A DNA stretch of 64,000 nt from Hyposmocoma kahamanoa (taxonomy: Eukaryota; Arthropoda; Insecta; Lepidoptera; Cosmopterigidae): NCBI RefSeq assembly GCF_003589595.1, contig NW_020653750.1, positions 4,316,908 through 4,380,907 of the forward strand, read 5' to 3'. Position numbers and translations under genes: made by a program. The notes beneath the pieces are model-generated. The model searched no databases. It was not told where the DNA came from and was given only the letters and a program-made list of their open reading frames with translations. This document shows, piece by piece, positions 22,136 to 34,572 of the stretch (its first letter is position 1; each line of letters starts with the position of its first letter).

Positions 22136-25100
22136 TTTAAAAATCCGTTTTGTGCATGTATTAAGTTCTTGTTATAAAATTTTGTATGGTAAGAACGTGA
22201 CCCAGTCAGGGTGTAGCAGAGAGAATTAAAAAACGAATTATTAAATTATTTTACTTTATACGAGTACTTAATTAATTAAAAATTGTTTTAGTTTATTTTA
22301 ATATTTTAATTTTTTTTATATTATTGGAATTTTATTACATATTAATATAGATCTGTGCTAAGTCCTTCATGGTTGCGGATATTTAATGAAATATGCAATA
22401 TGAAAAAGAGAAAATATTAGGCTTAAATATTAAAATGTATTTAAAAAAAATCAAATGTCAACAAAAGCGTTTGGTGATTATTAACTTGTAATTTTGCTAA
22501 ACGTTACATTAATCCAGAAGACTGTGTAAACAAGTCCGCTCAGTGTACATTTATGCGATTGTTCTAGACGAATATAATGCAAATGCATTGCTCTGAAGGA
22601 TCAACATAATCCTATCGTTTCTAAGGTATAACAATTTTGCTGTCGTTCAATTTCAGTTTAATTTTATTGAAAAGGCTTTTCATAAAACTTCTAGTTTATT
22701 AAAAACGAGAGACTGATAGAGACTAGGTTATGGAAAGGGGTTTTTTGTTTTTGCTCGGCGCAAAACAGAGAACAGGCAAAAATTTCGTCCTTACTCTGTT
22801 TATTACTTTTTTATGGTCGGTGCGTGTCATTCTAATTATACGGAAATAGGCTAATATAATTTTTATTAAACTTGTACAAAGTTCAAATAATAAATACCTT
22901 CTATCGCAACGTTCCGCGAACTGACGATAAGCCAGAAAATTATAATGTCAAATGATACTTTACAATGAATCGTCAACTTATTAACTGTTTTGTTTCCTGC
23001 ATTACAGAGCGGTGATGTTTAAAAGAAATGAAGGAAAAGAAAAATTATATTTTATAAAACTTTAGTGTAGAGTAATTTATTTGGTATTCTTTAATATTGA
23101 ATTACATTTTTTTAAATAAGAGGATAGATAACTTAAGTAACTACGCATTAACATGATCTAATCGTTAAACAATTGACGCCACTCTATTCTCTTCAACAAT
23201 TCAACATTCACTTAAGACTAATTTAATGGAAAGCTATTATTTTTTTATTTCTATAAAATTTTCTCATTTTTCTTTTTATATAAATTACACACATTATATA
23301 AATTACCGAAACATTATGTAAAGCGGACATCCCTTGCTTTTTTTTATAAATAGCTGACTATACGCGAAGAGAAAGGGGATTTCACAACAAATAGATTAGA
23401 TTTGGCTAATTACATTCATATCAAGGTAAAACTAATCGTAAGGAAGGAAGAATCGTTACCAACGAAAATCTGTTAGAATGAAGCTCAAAATTCCACATCG
23501 TAATTACTTATTTCACTACAACTGGTTGAGTTAGAAAAAAAAAAAAAAATGGAGGTATACATTTTATCTAATACGATAAAATACTAACTTAAACTTTATG
23601 TTGGAATTAAATATAATTTGTTTTGTTTGGAATCAAATATAAGTTTGAGAAATTCGCCGAAAGCGTTTACCGAATTTGGTTGGTCGGTAGAGTTGCAACG
23701 AATATTCAGCAATTTCGGCCGAAAACCGAATACCAAAAAAACACAATAAATTACCATGTAACTTTTATTAATGCTGGACATTGTAAGTTTGTGAAAGCGT
23801 AATTTTTCGCTTCTTTATCTAAAACATCAAAGGAAATGTAACGAAACTAAGTTATTTTTCTAAGAGTTTAAAAAAGGTATCATCAATTATTATCAAATGA
23901 ACACTACTTAATTATTATATAGTTTATTCATGACTAAACAAACGCTATTTATTATTTGCAAATTAAAATAAAATTAAGTATTTGAAAGTTAATGATACTG
24001 AAGTGAAAAAAAACCTTTTCTGTATGAAGTCATAAAATTATAAACTTATAAATTAAACTTTTGTTTTATAGTACAAAATTATTTATTGTAATATAAATAA
24101 ATGGTATTTTTTGTATCAATTTTGGCATGTGCTTTAGTCAGGGCGAACATTGGCCAAAAATTTAGCCACGCTCCTGGCCGAATATTTGGTATTCATATTA
24201 CGATTTTATTGCTGAAAAAACAAACCAAAGGCGATTTACATCCGAAAAGTTTCATTTCCAAAATACCTTTCATTTTATAGTGACCGAAATGGTGTTGGTT
24301 AAGGCAAAGGGAGGAGAAAAGGGGTGGTAGAGATATCTTGGCTTCAGATTGAATGAAAAGAGAATTTAGGTCCTACTTCAATCGCACTCAAGTGACAACT
24401 TTTTAGATGATGGCCGCTTTGGAAATATGGTACTCGAGTCTCGAATATTAGAGTTGCACACACGTGCACGGCATCTGTCGCCGTACAGTCGCAGAGAGAG
24501 TAAAGTGACTGATGCGTAAAAATAATTTGTGGCTTGTCAAAGGTATAAAGATTCAAAGTCATTCAGTATTATGCCCATTTAGGTTCGTTATTTAGATGCA
24601 CTGCAGGTTATTACTAACTACTTAGTTGTCAATCTACCGTCGTTACCCATTAAAAGTAGAAAGCTTATGGACTCTGCCTACCCGAATAGGAAAGGGCATG
24701 AAGTGGGCGCATGTGTTACTCATGAATTCGTTACCATTTTAAATTAGTCATGCTGAATGCAAGCATAATTCAAAAAGCATAATTCTTCTTAAAATTAAAT
24801 AGGTAATTTACATTTGGCGTAATGATAAAATGTAAATCCACCTGACATGAATTTAAATTATCTACAATTCTAATATTTACCTACAATATCTTCTGTTTCA
24901 TAACATAAACTGTTCTTGAAAACATAACGTCTTCGGTACCTACTTATTGTTAATTTTTAATATAAATCTTTAACTTTATAGTTGTCAAAAAAGACAGCAG
25001 AATTTGAAATTGGGCCTCATAACTGGCAGTATATAGATATTCAAAGAAAGAAATTTGGAGCAAAAATAATGTCTGTGAATTTAATTTTATCATCCACTTG

Positions 25101-26002
25101 TTTATTACCAAGTATGGGCCTACCACACACAAAATAGGCGCCACAGACGTCGTCGAGTCACGCGGTGAGTTCAAACGGTGCGCTACCGCAAGCACGTTGA
25201 AATTATAGCGTTGCGACGACGCAACGCTCGTGTGGCATCGCTCTTACCAGCCCATTACATGGCGGGAGTACAAGCGGCATTCACACAACGTGCTTTAAGT
25301 ATTTAGTATTGTTACTGATCGCCTAACTTTCCAAAGATTTTAATGCATTCACAAATAAAGTCAGTTACTATTTAAGAACTTTAAAAATTTCAATGAATTA
25401 TTTTCAGTAAAATACACTTAAGAGCAAAAATTCCAACAGAAGAAATGAAAATTCAAAATATTACAATAAAATATCTTGTCGGATTTGAAAAAAGAACCAT
25501 GAAATGCAAAGCGAGTAAGTACAGCTTTTGAATTCACCAGTGTCAAATTCTAGGTATTTGAAAAAATAGGTACATGTGTTTAGGAATTACATTAAAATCA
25601 TCTTCAGATGTCTAGCCTGAACGGTGATGTATAAATGTTGACATCACTTATTGCTTCTGCCTCCGAGTGTACGGCATGAAGAAACAGTTTCGGAGAAGCA
25701 TGGCGCATGTCACACGCGCACTTCGAGGAATGCTCGATTATCTCCCTTATTGATTGTCCTGCCGACTGCGAGAAATCGCCCATTGTTATACAAGTTACAT
25801 AGCAACGACGCAACTGACGGCACATCTGGATTCATGCTTTATGTTATTACTACTGATCGGAATACAACATACAAATACAAAACATACAATTACAAATTTT
25901 TTTCTAGGTACACTACCATAGTAATTGCTAGTTACCCGTCAAAAACTGAACAAAATACAATACAATAATTTCGGGATTTTAGGGGGAGGTACTATCCACT
26001 CT
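22136..26002. other. Long AT-rich non-coding stretch
   Basis: No gene recognised. Minor items: an A run at 23536-23550; motifs gaatattcagcaatttcggc (near 23700) and ggccgaatatttggtattc (near 24176), which look like remnants of one inverted-repeat element; a perfect 8 bp-arm hairpin gcgttgcgacgacgcaacgc near 25208; and a moderately GC-rich patch at 25600-25830 without coding motifs. Confidence 0.45.
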
Positions 26003-26128
26003 ATGTGTATTACTCCCTTTTTTTTTTTTTTTTTTTGGTGGGGGGGGAATCTTTATGGATACCCCTGAGCCCAGGGAGACTCAGGGGTTATGTGGGGACT
26101 CTCCCTTCAGGCATGTGTATTACTCCCT
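26003..26128 (-). mobile_element. Short retroposed insertion with 16 bp target duplication
   Basis: The 16 bases atgtgtattactccct occur at 26003-26018 and again at 26113-26128. Between them is a 94 bp insert that starts with a long T run, meaning a poly-A tail on the minus strand. It also holds tacccctgagcccagggag and ctcaggggttatgtgg. A tail plus a 16 bp duplication is the signature of target-primed reverse transcription. The insert is probably the 3' end of a LINE or a SINE. Confidence 0.85.
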
Positions 26129-26999
26129 ACAATCGTGCACTCTAGTGAAATTTGACTTTATCTATACGTACTGTATTACCTAATATTTGTTTTTTTTTTG
26201 GTACTGTTTTTTTCCATTGGAAAAGGCCTTTTTTTTGTCATTATTTTAAGTTCTAAATGCAGCGAAACAGAAAGAAGAGTTTTTAATCCAAGGAGGCAAT
26301 TAAAAAAGATGCATTAATGAGACGAAAATTGTTTTTGTACGCAACAAATGTATTTCAGACTGAAATGTCTGATTAACACAGTTGAAGCGGCGGCCTACTC
26401 GAATACAAACTACGTAGACAAGTGAATGAACTTCCCAAAATTTATTAAACCTGTTCGTTGCCGCTTCATAGATGGGTAGACAAAACAAACCTACCTACCA
26501 ATAGAACCATATATGGAAATACGAGGTTGATACTCCTCACATTATTCCAGTGTGATTAAGTTATAAGGTTTGTTCGATACCGAGTAATCAAGAACGGTGA
26601 ATAATTAGCATAATTACAGATCAATAATTTGTTATTGCATGTATTACATTTCTGTACCTTTAGAACACTGGCGACTTAATAAATAAAATATATATCGAGT
26701 TCTTAGGTTTTCGCCATTGTTACACATCGGAAATGAAACTATATGTTTATATATAGCTATGTAATTGTATATAGCTATTAATTTATATATAGCTATATAA
26801 CGTTTAAGTGTATTGTGTGTGTATTTAATGAAATAAAAAAAAAAGAATTAAACAATGCTGAATTGAATACAACTTCTGCTCAATAGACTATAATAGTCTA
26901 TTGAGCGAGCAGACGTGACATAATTTATAATAATAATTCATTATCATTATAAATCATTAAAAAATGTACTAGATGCTTATACTTAAGTTTTAAGTTCCC
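26129..26999. other. Non-coding with a shared dispersed repeat and a small palindrome
   Basis: 26694-26745 (cgagttcttaggttttcgcc, cattgttacacatcggaaat) is the near reverse complement of 43761-43812, so both belong to a dispersed repeat. A perfect palindrome with 12-base arms and a 3-base loop lies at 26879-26905 (ctcaatagacta / tagtctattgag). The motif tatatagctat is repeated near 26750-26800. Confidence 0.55.
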
Positions 27000-27681
27000 T
27001 ACTCAAATTGGCCACCAAAAGTGACTGCAGTCACGAGCTCTTGGTGTCATGCTACAAGTCTTGGGTGGAGAAACACAAGTTTTATAAATTAATGACAATG
27101 CGTCGAGTTGTTTCGTGGAAGTGCCAAGGTTGACAGTTCTGGGAAGTGTGGGCACGGCGCGAGTCGCTTCGTACTTGGTCCGGTGCGTTTCTGCCGTGCG
27201 GCGCAGCGTAGCGTAGCCGGCCGGTCGGTGGGCGCTCCTCCCGCGACTCGCGCCCCCCTCGTATTTACTTGACATCACGAGCGAGTAATATCGTAAGCGC
27301 CTTCAGTCCACACCAGCACACGAAGGAGGCTCGTCGCCACTCCGTCAGTACGCGCCGAACTTTCACCTCCGCGATATCTTTATCCGTGATGAACTCACCA
27401 TCATCTAGTGAAATTGAATGTGTTCGCTCTTAGAAAGCGTTTCTGTGACGGTACGCGGACGGACAACCGTCGGCGACGTCCATTTCTGCAAATTAATTTC
27501 TTCAGTGCCCTCGGATTCTACGAAACCGCTTATAAAGAGTTTACCGAGAAATAGCCGTAACGTGGATTTGAGGAAATATATAATAAGTGGGCCTGTGTGT
27601 TTTCGTGTTGTTGTTACCTTAAGCCAGTTACATTGGATCCCAATCGGCCAACAAGTCCTCCGATGGTGGTAAAACTACCAG
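27000..27681 (+). promoter_or_regulatory. Candidate CpG-rich promoter and first exon
   Basis: This block stands out from the AT-rich surroundings by its high G+C and CpG content, strongest at 27130-27370. It has initiator-like TCAGT sites (near 27305 and 27345). A short upstream frame starts at ATG 27389 and stops after 14 codons. A second ATG at 27663 begins MVVKLP and runs into a good splice donor, CAG|GTGAGA, at 27681/27682. This is the layout of a gene whose first exon ends just after its start codon. No matching downstream exon could be identified, and the product is unknown. It could also be a non-coding first exon. Confidence 0.35.
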
Positions 27682-27983
27682 GTGAGAATATGTTTTATTT
27701 TTAAACTGTTGTTTACAGTTCGTAGTAGTTGAACTAGTTACGTGGGTGTGCTAGGTGGCTGTTGCTATAGAAGTAATTTAGTGTATTAAGCCAATCATCT
27801 GGGAACGGATGCTCTGTATCAACAGTGACCGCGTCGATAAAAGAGGCGCCTATTGATTATTGAACTCAAAGTTTTTCGTCTGCGGCTTACGGTCAAGTCA
27901 ACATTTCGCACTTGATTTTATCGTTTGAAAAACAAATCTTTTTTACGAGGTCATTTGCAACATTTTTATTGTAACTATACTAC

Positions 27984-27984
<1 letters not shown>
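27682..27984. other. Presumed intron or non-coding
   Basis: Follows the candidate donor at 27682. No coding signal is visible before the gap. Confidence 0.4.

Positions 27985-28030
<46 letters not shown>
27985..28030. repeat. (AT)n microsatellite at the gap edge
   Basis: About 46 bp of AT dinucleotide ending exactly at the N run. The repeat probably caused the assembly break. Confidence 0.95.
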
Positions 28031-28430
28031 NNNNNNNNNNNNNNNNNNNNNNNNNNNNNNNNNNNNNNNNNNNNNNNNNNNNNNNNNNNNNNNNNNNNNN
28101 NNNNNNNNNNNNNNNNNNNNNNNNNNNNNNNNNNNNNNNNNNNNNNNNNNNNNNNNNNNNNNNNNNNNNNNNNNNNNNNNNNNNNNNNNNNNNNNNNNNN
28201 NNNNNNNNNNNNNNNNNNNNNNNNNNNNNNNNNNNNNNNNNNNNNNNNNNNNNNNNNNNNNNNNNNNNNNNNNNNNNNNNNNNNNNNNNNNNNNNNNNNN
28301 NNNNNNNNNNNNNNNNNNNNNNNNNNNNNNNNNNNNNNNNNNNNNNNNNNNNNNNNNNNNNNNNNNNNNNNNNNNNNNNNNNNNNNNNNNNNNNNNNNNN
28401 NNNNNNNNNNNNNNNNNNNNNNNNNNNNNN
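28031..28430. other. Assembly gap (400 N)
   Basis: 400 undetermined bases. Frames crossing it are artefacts. Confidence 1.
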
Positions 28431-28525
28431 CTTACCTGTAACACAATCCATTAATAAGTGTTCCATATTATCATTGATGTTAATAGCAACCATGTTTTTG
28501 TCTTTACAGTGCTTACATAGATGAG
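28431..28525 (-). pseudogene. Possible LINE C-terminal zinc-knuckle fragment
   Basis: The minus strand encodes HLCKHCKDKN followed by NDNMEHLLMDC. This C-x2-C ... H-x4-C pattern, with HLLMDC, resembles the cysteine/histidine motif at the C-terminus of many insect LINE ORF2 proteins. The rest would lie in or beyond the gap. Too short for a firm call. Confidence 0.3.
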
Positions 28526-29064
28526 TATGTTCATAATAAACATCTACCTATTATTATGGCATCTACGTAGAGATAAACTTCGCAAATTGTATATTGCATA
28601 ATTACAGATCAATGTATACTTATGTCATAAAGGAGATACAGAGTTATGTAGAAATAGTACGGAAGCTTAGAAGATCTGCGTTAGAAACGATCGAAACCTA
28701 AACACCGCATATTCATTGCGTATTAAAATTGGACTTAAACACGATCAATCTCTCTTATAGGTCAAATCGTAACACAATATTAAGACTTGTCTAACATAAA
28801 TAACTCCGTCAAAAATATCAATGAGAAGACTATCTGTCAGTGACTGGGTGACAAACTTGCAAAATTAGTTTAAATAGGAAATTGTTTAGATTACGAAAGT
28901 AATTGAGCGCACAAATGACACCTCGCGGCTCATTCGAAAACAATTAGGTACGCGTCGATGCGCTTCCTTAGATCGTTGAATGTAATCAATCATTAGCACT
29001 GAATATATAAATTCCTTTGCATTATAGTACAACTTATAGCAGTAACTGACAGTTTATCTACCAT
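28526..29064. other. Non-coding, no feature recognised
   Basis: AT-rich spacer. Confidence 0.5.
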
Positions 29065-29250
29065 TTTTAACTGATTTCAAAAAAGGAGGAGGTTCTTAAT
29101 TCGACTTTATGTTTGTTACGCGATAACTCCGGCATTTCGGAACCGATTTTGATAATTCATTTTTTTGTTCGAATGAGGGTACATCTCACCTTCCTGTAAC
29201 CGATTTTAATAAAACATGGCATATAGATGTAATTCCACGAATTTTATTAT
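29065..29250. mobile_element. MITE family 2, truncated copy
   Basis: Starts ttaactgatttcaaaaaagg and contains gaaccgattttgataattc and gatgtaattccacgaatttt. The distal AACCGAC end and part of the interior are missing. Confidence 0.75.
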
Positions 29251-30316
29251 AGTATTGAGATTATTGCTATCATCAGTTAGAGCTTTTATAGAATTTTATT
29301 AGCTTCTTTTAATTACTTTCCAGTAGCTGAAAATCGAGCATTTGTTTATTACCTTTGAATATTTTAATAGCAACCTTCAAGTTTCAATGGAAATGAACGT
29401 CGCTAACCTTGCGTTGTGTTCCATTTGTTCTAAAAAACACTGTTATTGTACGTACTAAACTTACTTACTTAAAACGTAGTTAACTAGTACAACATTTTCA
29501 TGTAATTTTACTTTTAATTATAATGTTAAATAAGGACTATGTACATTTTTTTAGTTTCCAATCCAATTACAAATTTAAAAAGCAATCAATGGGTAGGTTG
29601 GTATCCTAGCATCAGATCGGCTTGATGGTAAAGTAAATCATTGTGATTTGTACATTTATATACTCGTGTACCTACCAATTACAATAGTAAAATGCAAGAT
29701 GAGTGTGTTCCATGAGTCGAAATATCTCTTCAATCACAACAAGTATAATTATAGATATATAAAGTTATTTAATAATATTTGGAACACTGAAGCCTTATAC
29801 GTACCCAGATAGATAATATTCCTTTAGACGCGGTGGCGGTGGTTGGTTCTTCCTATTCAGCGCGATACAGCGAGTTCCTAACATTATAAAAGGTACGACA
29901 TGTACAATTGTTTAGACAATCGCACATTGTATTACTTATCAGGAACATTAATTGGAGGTAAATTGTATATGAGGATATGCAACGACTAAAGGTTTGTTGT
30001 AATTCTTGTGAAGAGTATCCACGTAACCATTCAAGTTAAAAATTTAAATATCACGTAAATTGCACCAAAAGCAGATAGGTACTGAAAAATGTAAATAATG
30101 TTGTAGTCGTTGTTAATTGTCATGTAATATTTATCTTTTTTAACGTTATTGATATAGATGATGTTAGGTTCAAAATCTAAAACAGCGATGATTAATTACA
30201 AATTGTCACGATGCATATGGGAATTCAATTCAGTAAACAGTATCTGTGTCAAAGGCATCTCCGTTTGGCAAAGAAAATTGCTTGTGCACATTTGAATTAA
30301 TGAAGCTAACTACGTA
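29251..30316. other. Non-coding, no feature recognised
   Basis: AT-rich spacer. Confidence 0.5.
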
Positions 30317-30587
30317 CAGTCGATGCCCTGACCCCTAGCTTACCTTTAGGTTCTGAGAACATTTTTGCAGAAAAGTGTAAGGAAATACCAGCGTTTTGAT
30401 TGAAATTTGTATTTATGTAATATAATATTAAATATTAAAATTTGCTTAAAATATTTCTTAAAACGTTATTCACTAAAGATACAATAAAGAAGTCATACCA
30501 AAATTAATGTTTGGGCTCACATGTTAAAAAAGGTAGCTTAGAACCAAATAGACGGTTAGTGGGTCGGGTATCTTAGGGCATCGACTG
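30317..30587. mobile_element. Mariner-type MITE (CAGTCGATGCCC ends, TA flanks)
   Basis: The left end cagtcgatgccctgacccc is mirrored by the right end gtgggtcgggtatcttaggg followed by catcgactg. Both ends are bordered by TA (30315-30316 and 30588-30589). The size is 271 bp and it encodes nothing. TIRs beginning CAGT with TA duplication are typical of Tc1/mariner-derived MITEs. Confidence 0.8.
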
Positions 30588-33500
30588 TACTTACATAGAT
30601 AATATTAATTGTAGACTTCGTTTTATATCACATAGTTTTTACGTATTTGGACGATGTAAGAACCTTTAAACAAATTTCATGTATTTACTTTATAAGTGTT
30701 CACATAGATACTTGTAAGTACAATACCAAAGAATGCCCGCAAGTTTGTAACATATTTAAGCTATGTGCGTTGTATGTTCATAATTAAATAGCAATTACTA
30801 GAATTCAATACAAAGTAATAACCATGAGAATGTGTTTACAATGAACACACTTGTAAATATACGTATTCAAGTAATTTCTAGCTACATCGCTGTTTACTGA
30901 CACTTTCCGGGAACTTATGGAGTATTGAACTCTACTCATGGTGCAAATACATGGTAATTGTATATAATAAATATAGCATACAATAAATAAATACATTTAA
31001 GTGTGGCTCTATATCGTTACTTAGATATAGTCTCGTTTCATAGGTGGGTGATAATTACACGTTGGTGATAGCCATTTCATGATGAAAACAAATCTATGTA
31101 CCTAACTACATTTTCCTAATTGTAATTGATTAAGAATAACATCCAATTAATATTCTAGTCTATTCATGGACAAGGGGTAATGTTTTTTCAACAATAACAG
31201 GTGTAATGGCAAAAAGGGATCATTTCAATAATTGAGTATCTAACACGTCAGTTTCCCAGATGCTGGTGAGATATTTGACGTTAAATAAGCCACTTAATCT
31301 ATATTAATTTATTAGATGTGGCAAAAAAATAATTATTGTAACTTATAGTCGAGCTCAGCCAACGACACGAGTATCTTACTAGGAAAGGTACTTTCTATTG
31401 AAACGTCTTGGAATAAGGTGGGCTGGCGGCGGCGGCGGGTGGAGCAGCGCGGGCGCAGGTATGCGCGTGTTCTCGGAACGCGCGCGGACGTTTTTGCTCC
31501 TTTTTCGATTCGACTTTACCGAGAATTGAATGGCCCGGTGGCGGCCCTACTTGGAACTCATAATTAATCCTTGGAAGCCTCCGACCCAAGGGTTGTTGGA
31601 AGAATCGCCAACATTATGATTTTTTATTTATATTTTGCATTGTCTCATTTTGAAAATTGTATAGGGGTTATTGTTCCCAGAAGGACTGACATTGTCATGC
31701 AAACCATACATGGTATTATGCACGGCGATTAAATTTTATGCTGCGTCGCCTTTGACCCACAGTTCTTTGTCTTTACGATGTGCTTCCAGGAATCAGTAAC
31801 TACTCTGCTGCCAGTGAAGTTACTATAGAGAATAATTAGTCTTGGGCCCCTATTAAAATTAAAACTCTACTTTGAACAGATACTTTCACTTTTATAACGA
31901 GATGATCTTTACAATACAAATATAAAGTTGTACGTTCGTGACTTCATTTGTTTAACTGATTAGGTAGCCCAAGTTCCTGTAACTTTTACAGTTCAAACAC
32001 ATTGCGCTATAGTTAGTAGCAATAATTCTAGAGCTCCATTAAGGGCATGAGAGAGTTTATAAAACATTGCAAAAGTTAATGACACAATACGAATTTAGGA
32101 AAATGGTTTCTAGGAAGTTAAACAATCGACAGCTAAGCGAAATAGACACTGTTATTCCAATTGGATACGTGTCCGGCCTCGACACGCCTCAGGCTAGCGT
32201 TATTACAACAGTGACAGATGTGGTACTACAAGCGCAGAGAGTGACCTGGCAATATCCTCTTCGTTGGGCTAGGCCAGAAAACAAAATGAAGCAATATCAT
32301 GCCTGCTTTCCCAGAAAAGCCAACTAGTTTAAATTTCAATGGCGGACTACTGCGAACCTAGACCATTTCATTTAACGAACTGATTGAAATACTGCTTTGA
32401 TCCAAACGTAGCCACAGTAAATCTGCCCTTAAAGTCTGGGTAAGAAGAATTACTTTACAATCAGTGTTCAATATTCTACGTCCCTTGTTTTGAATCGAGG
32501 TTTGCGACATTAACTTTAAAATGACGAAGGATTTTTAAAAAGGAAATGTAACATTTAATATATTATGTGTACATATTTTTGGATCCCAGAGACCTTTGTT
32601 GCTTAAATCATTATGAGAGCAGATTACGTCAAATATTTCTTATAATCCGTCTGACCTGTATAGGTTACACAAAGTTAGTAGGTACGTCAACATTATACCT
32701 AGTTAGTTTACCCTTGTTAGTGGAAGACAAGTCAGCGGTGTGCGGCGTGTGGTAGACGTGTGTGTTTTGACATCACGCTACTACTACCTACACAGACCCA
32801 TTATGCAATGCAGGAAATGTAAATGAAATCGTACGCATTCGCCTGAAGTTACTCGCCCCGTGTGGCTATAACAACAACCCAACTCATTATGTACTATTGT
32901 TGTGTCCACATCACAAACTTCGTAAGAATCAATTTCTCTTTATATTTCCACGTATAAGGAAAGTTAGCAGTCGTAACATGCTACAAGAACTGGTTCACCG
33001 AAGGAAACCCCTTTCACTTGGAAACGAGTCGAGCGTCTGATAAAAATAGTGCCCTCATTTATAAATTACTCAAGATTCTAATTGACCGGCCACAAATTTC
33101 GGCTCCTATGAGCCTACGTAACGGAATCTATTTTAAAAATTGAAACTACCATGGATCGTCATTCCAGGAAACTCGGCGCGAGCGCAGCGCGGTCAACCGG
33201 CCACTGCTTCCCAGAATCCTCAACACGCGAAGGTTGCTATTAAACATTGGTACTTTCTACATTGACTCGAAATATTACCCAGGCTTTTATGTTGTGCAAC
33301 CTCTAGCTTTTATAGCACGCTATCAATCACAAAGTGAAAGGTGGCGTGGAACTTTTAAAAAAATGAAATTCGAAAGTGAAAAACAGCGCTTTTTACATCG
33401 GAAAAGAAAAAATGAATGGATATTAATAAAAGTACATTTAAAATGACGTTTAGTATTTACGTTTTAGTAATTACTTTGTTACGATTGTAATGACAACTCT

Positions 33501-34276
33501 ACATACTAAACTTAAATGTTTTGGTTACTATTACATTTCTTGATAATACTGCCTGCTGTGGATTGTGAAAGGTCGATGTCTTATAGCCAAATACTATTGC
33601 GAACATGTACCTATGTTATCTTTATATCATTACATATCATACTTTCTACTAAGCTATTGCGGCATTCCTGTGGTGATGCGATCTGTGCCGGCGCCGTGGC
33701 TGTCGGAGGCCACGACTAACATAATGGCACTATCGCTCACCCACGCACCCATTTATGGACTTGCGTAGAGGAATTAAACAATGTAGTATATACATATATG
33801 TCTGTCCATATATTGACATGAATGGATGTGGATTTTCTGAATAAAAATAAAGTAAATTAGGTTCAGTATAATGTGGATAATAAAACAGGGGAAACGCGCG
33901 GAAGGAAACTAACTGACTGACTTAATTCAGTTTCGAAAATTTTAAGTAATTAAAATAAACACATTCTCTTAACAGTATACAAAAAAAAACATTTCTTTAA
34001 ACCATATTTTTTAAATAAAGAACATTATCACAAATTGTGAAGTAAATAAATACATAGGCATGGTAAGCCATAACGTGGTATGAAATGTAGTAGCGAACGT
34101 CGCGGTCGTGACCTGAATACCGATAATGTACATACTAACGCATAATACATGTCAGACTACTGCTATAACCAAGTCTTCTCTTACAGTATGTATTATACAT
34201 ATGAAGTACATTAAGTACGTATCATGTAGTACTTTGAGTAAATAATATAAGGCACCCGCCGCAATATGCCGTAATT
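30588..34276. other. Long non-coding stretch with one GC-rich island
   Basis: 31410-31600 is strikingly GC- and CpG-rich (ggcggcggcggcggg run, gaacgcgcgcggacg) in an AT-rich context. It could be a promoter or a short exon, but no splice or coding model could be supported. A second small GC-rich spot lies at 33170-33210. Open frames of 60-86 codons at 32067, 33234 and 33516 show no recognisable domain. Confidence 0.45.
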
Positions 34277-34572
34277 TTAGTAGCAGTAGAGCTCCTTGTG
34301 AAAGAGTTCGTCCAGGGAAGTACTGCCACCTTACCTATTTCTGCCGCCAAGCAGTAATATCACCATTTCTGTGTTCCGGTTTTGAAGTGTAAGGAACTGG
34401 TGAAATTACAGGCACTTGGACTTGTCAAGTTGTGCCTCAGGATGACGGGCGCATTGGCAGTGCCCCTAACATCTTTGCGATTTAAAGCTCTGAGTGGCAC
34501 TGCACCTGTTATGGACAGGCTTACCATCAGGCGCACGACTTGTTCGTTCCGTCACTTGATATTATAAAAAAA
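34277..34572 (+). repeat. Metulj-like SINE, copy 4
   Basis: Full-length plus-strand copy: gtagcagtagagctccttgt, ttctgccgccaagcagtaat, gttccggttttgaagtgtaa, aattacaggcacttggactt, accatcaggcgcacgacttg and an A-rich tail. It is among the cleaner copies and a good reference for the family. Confidence 0.85.

Noticed and set aside
27925..28524. Frames of 154-199 codons across the gap
   Set aside because: They consist of (AT)n-derived Tyr-Ile repeats and undetermined bases.
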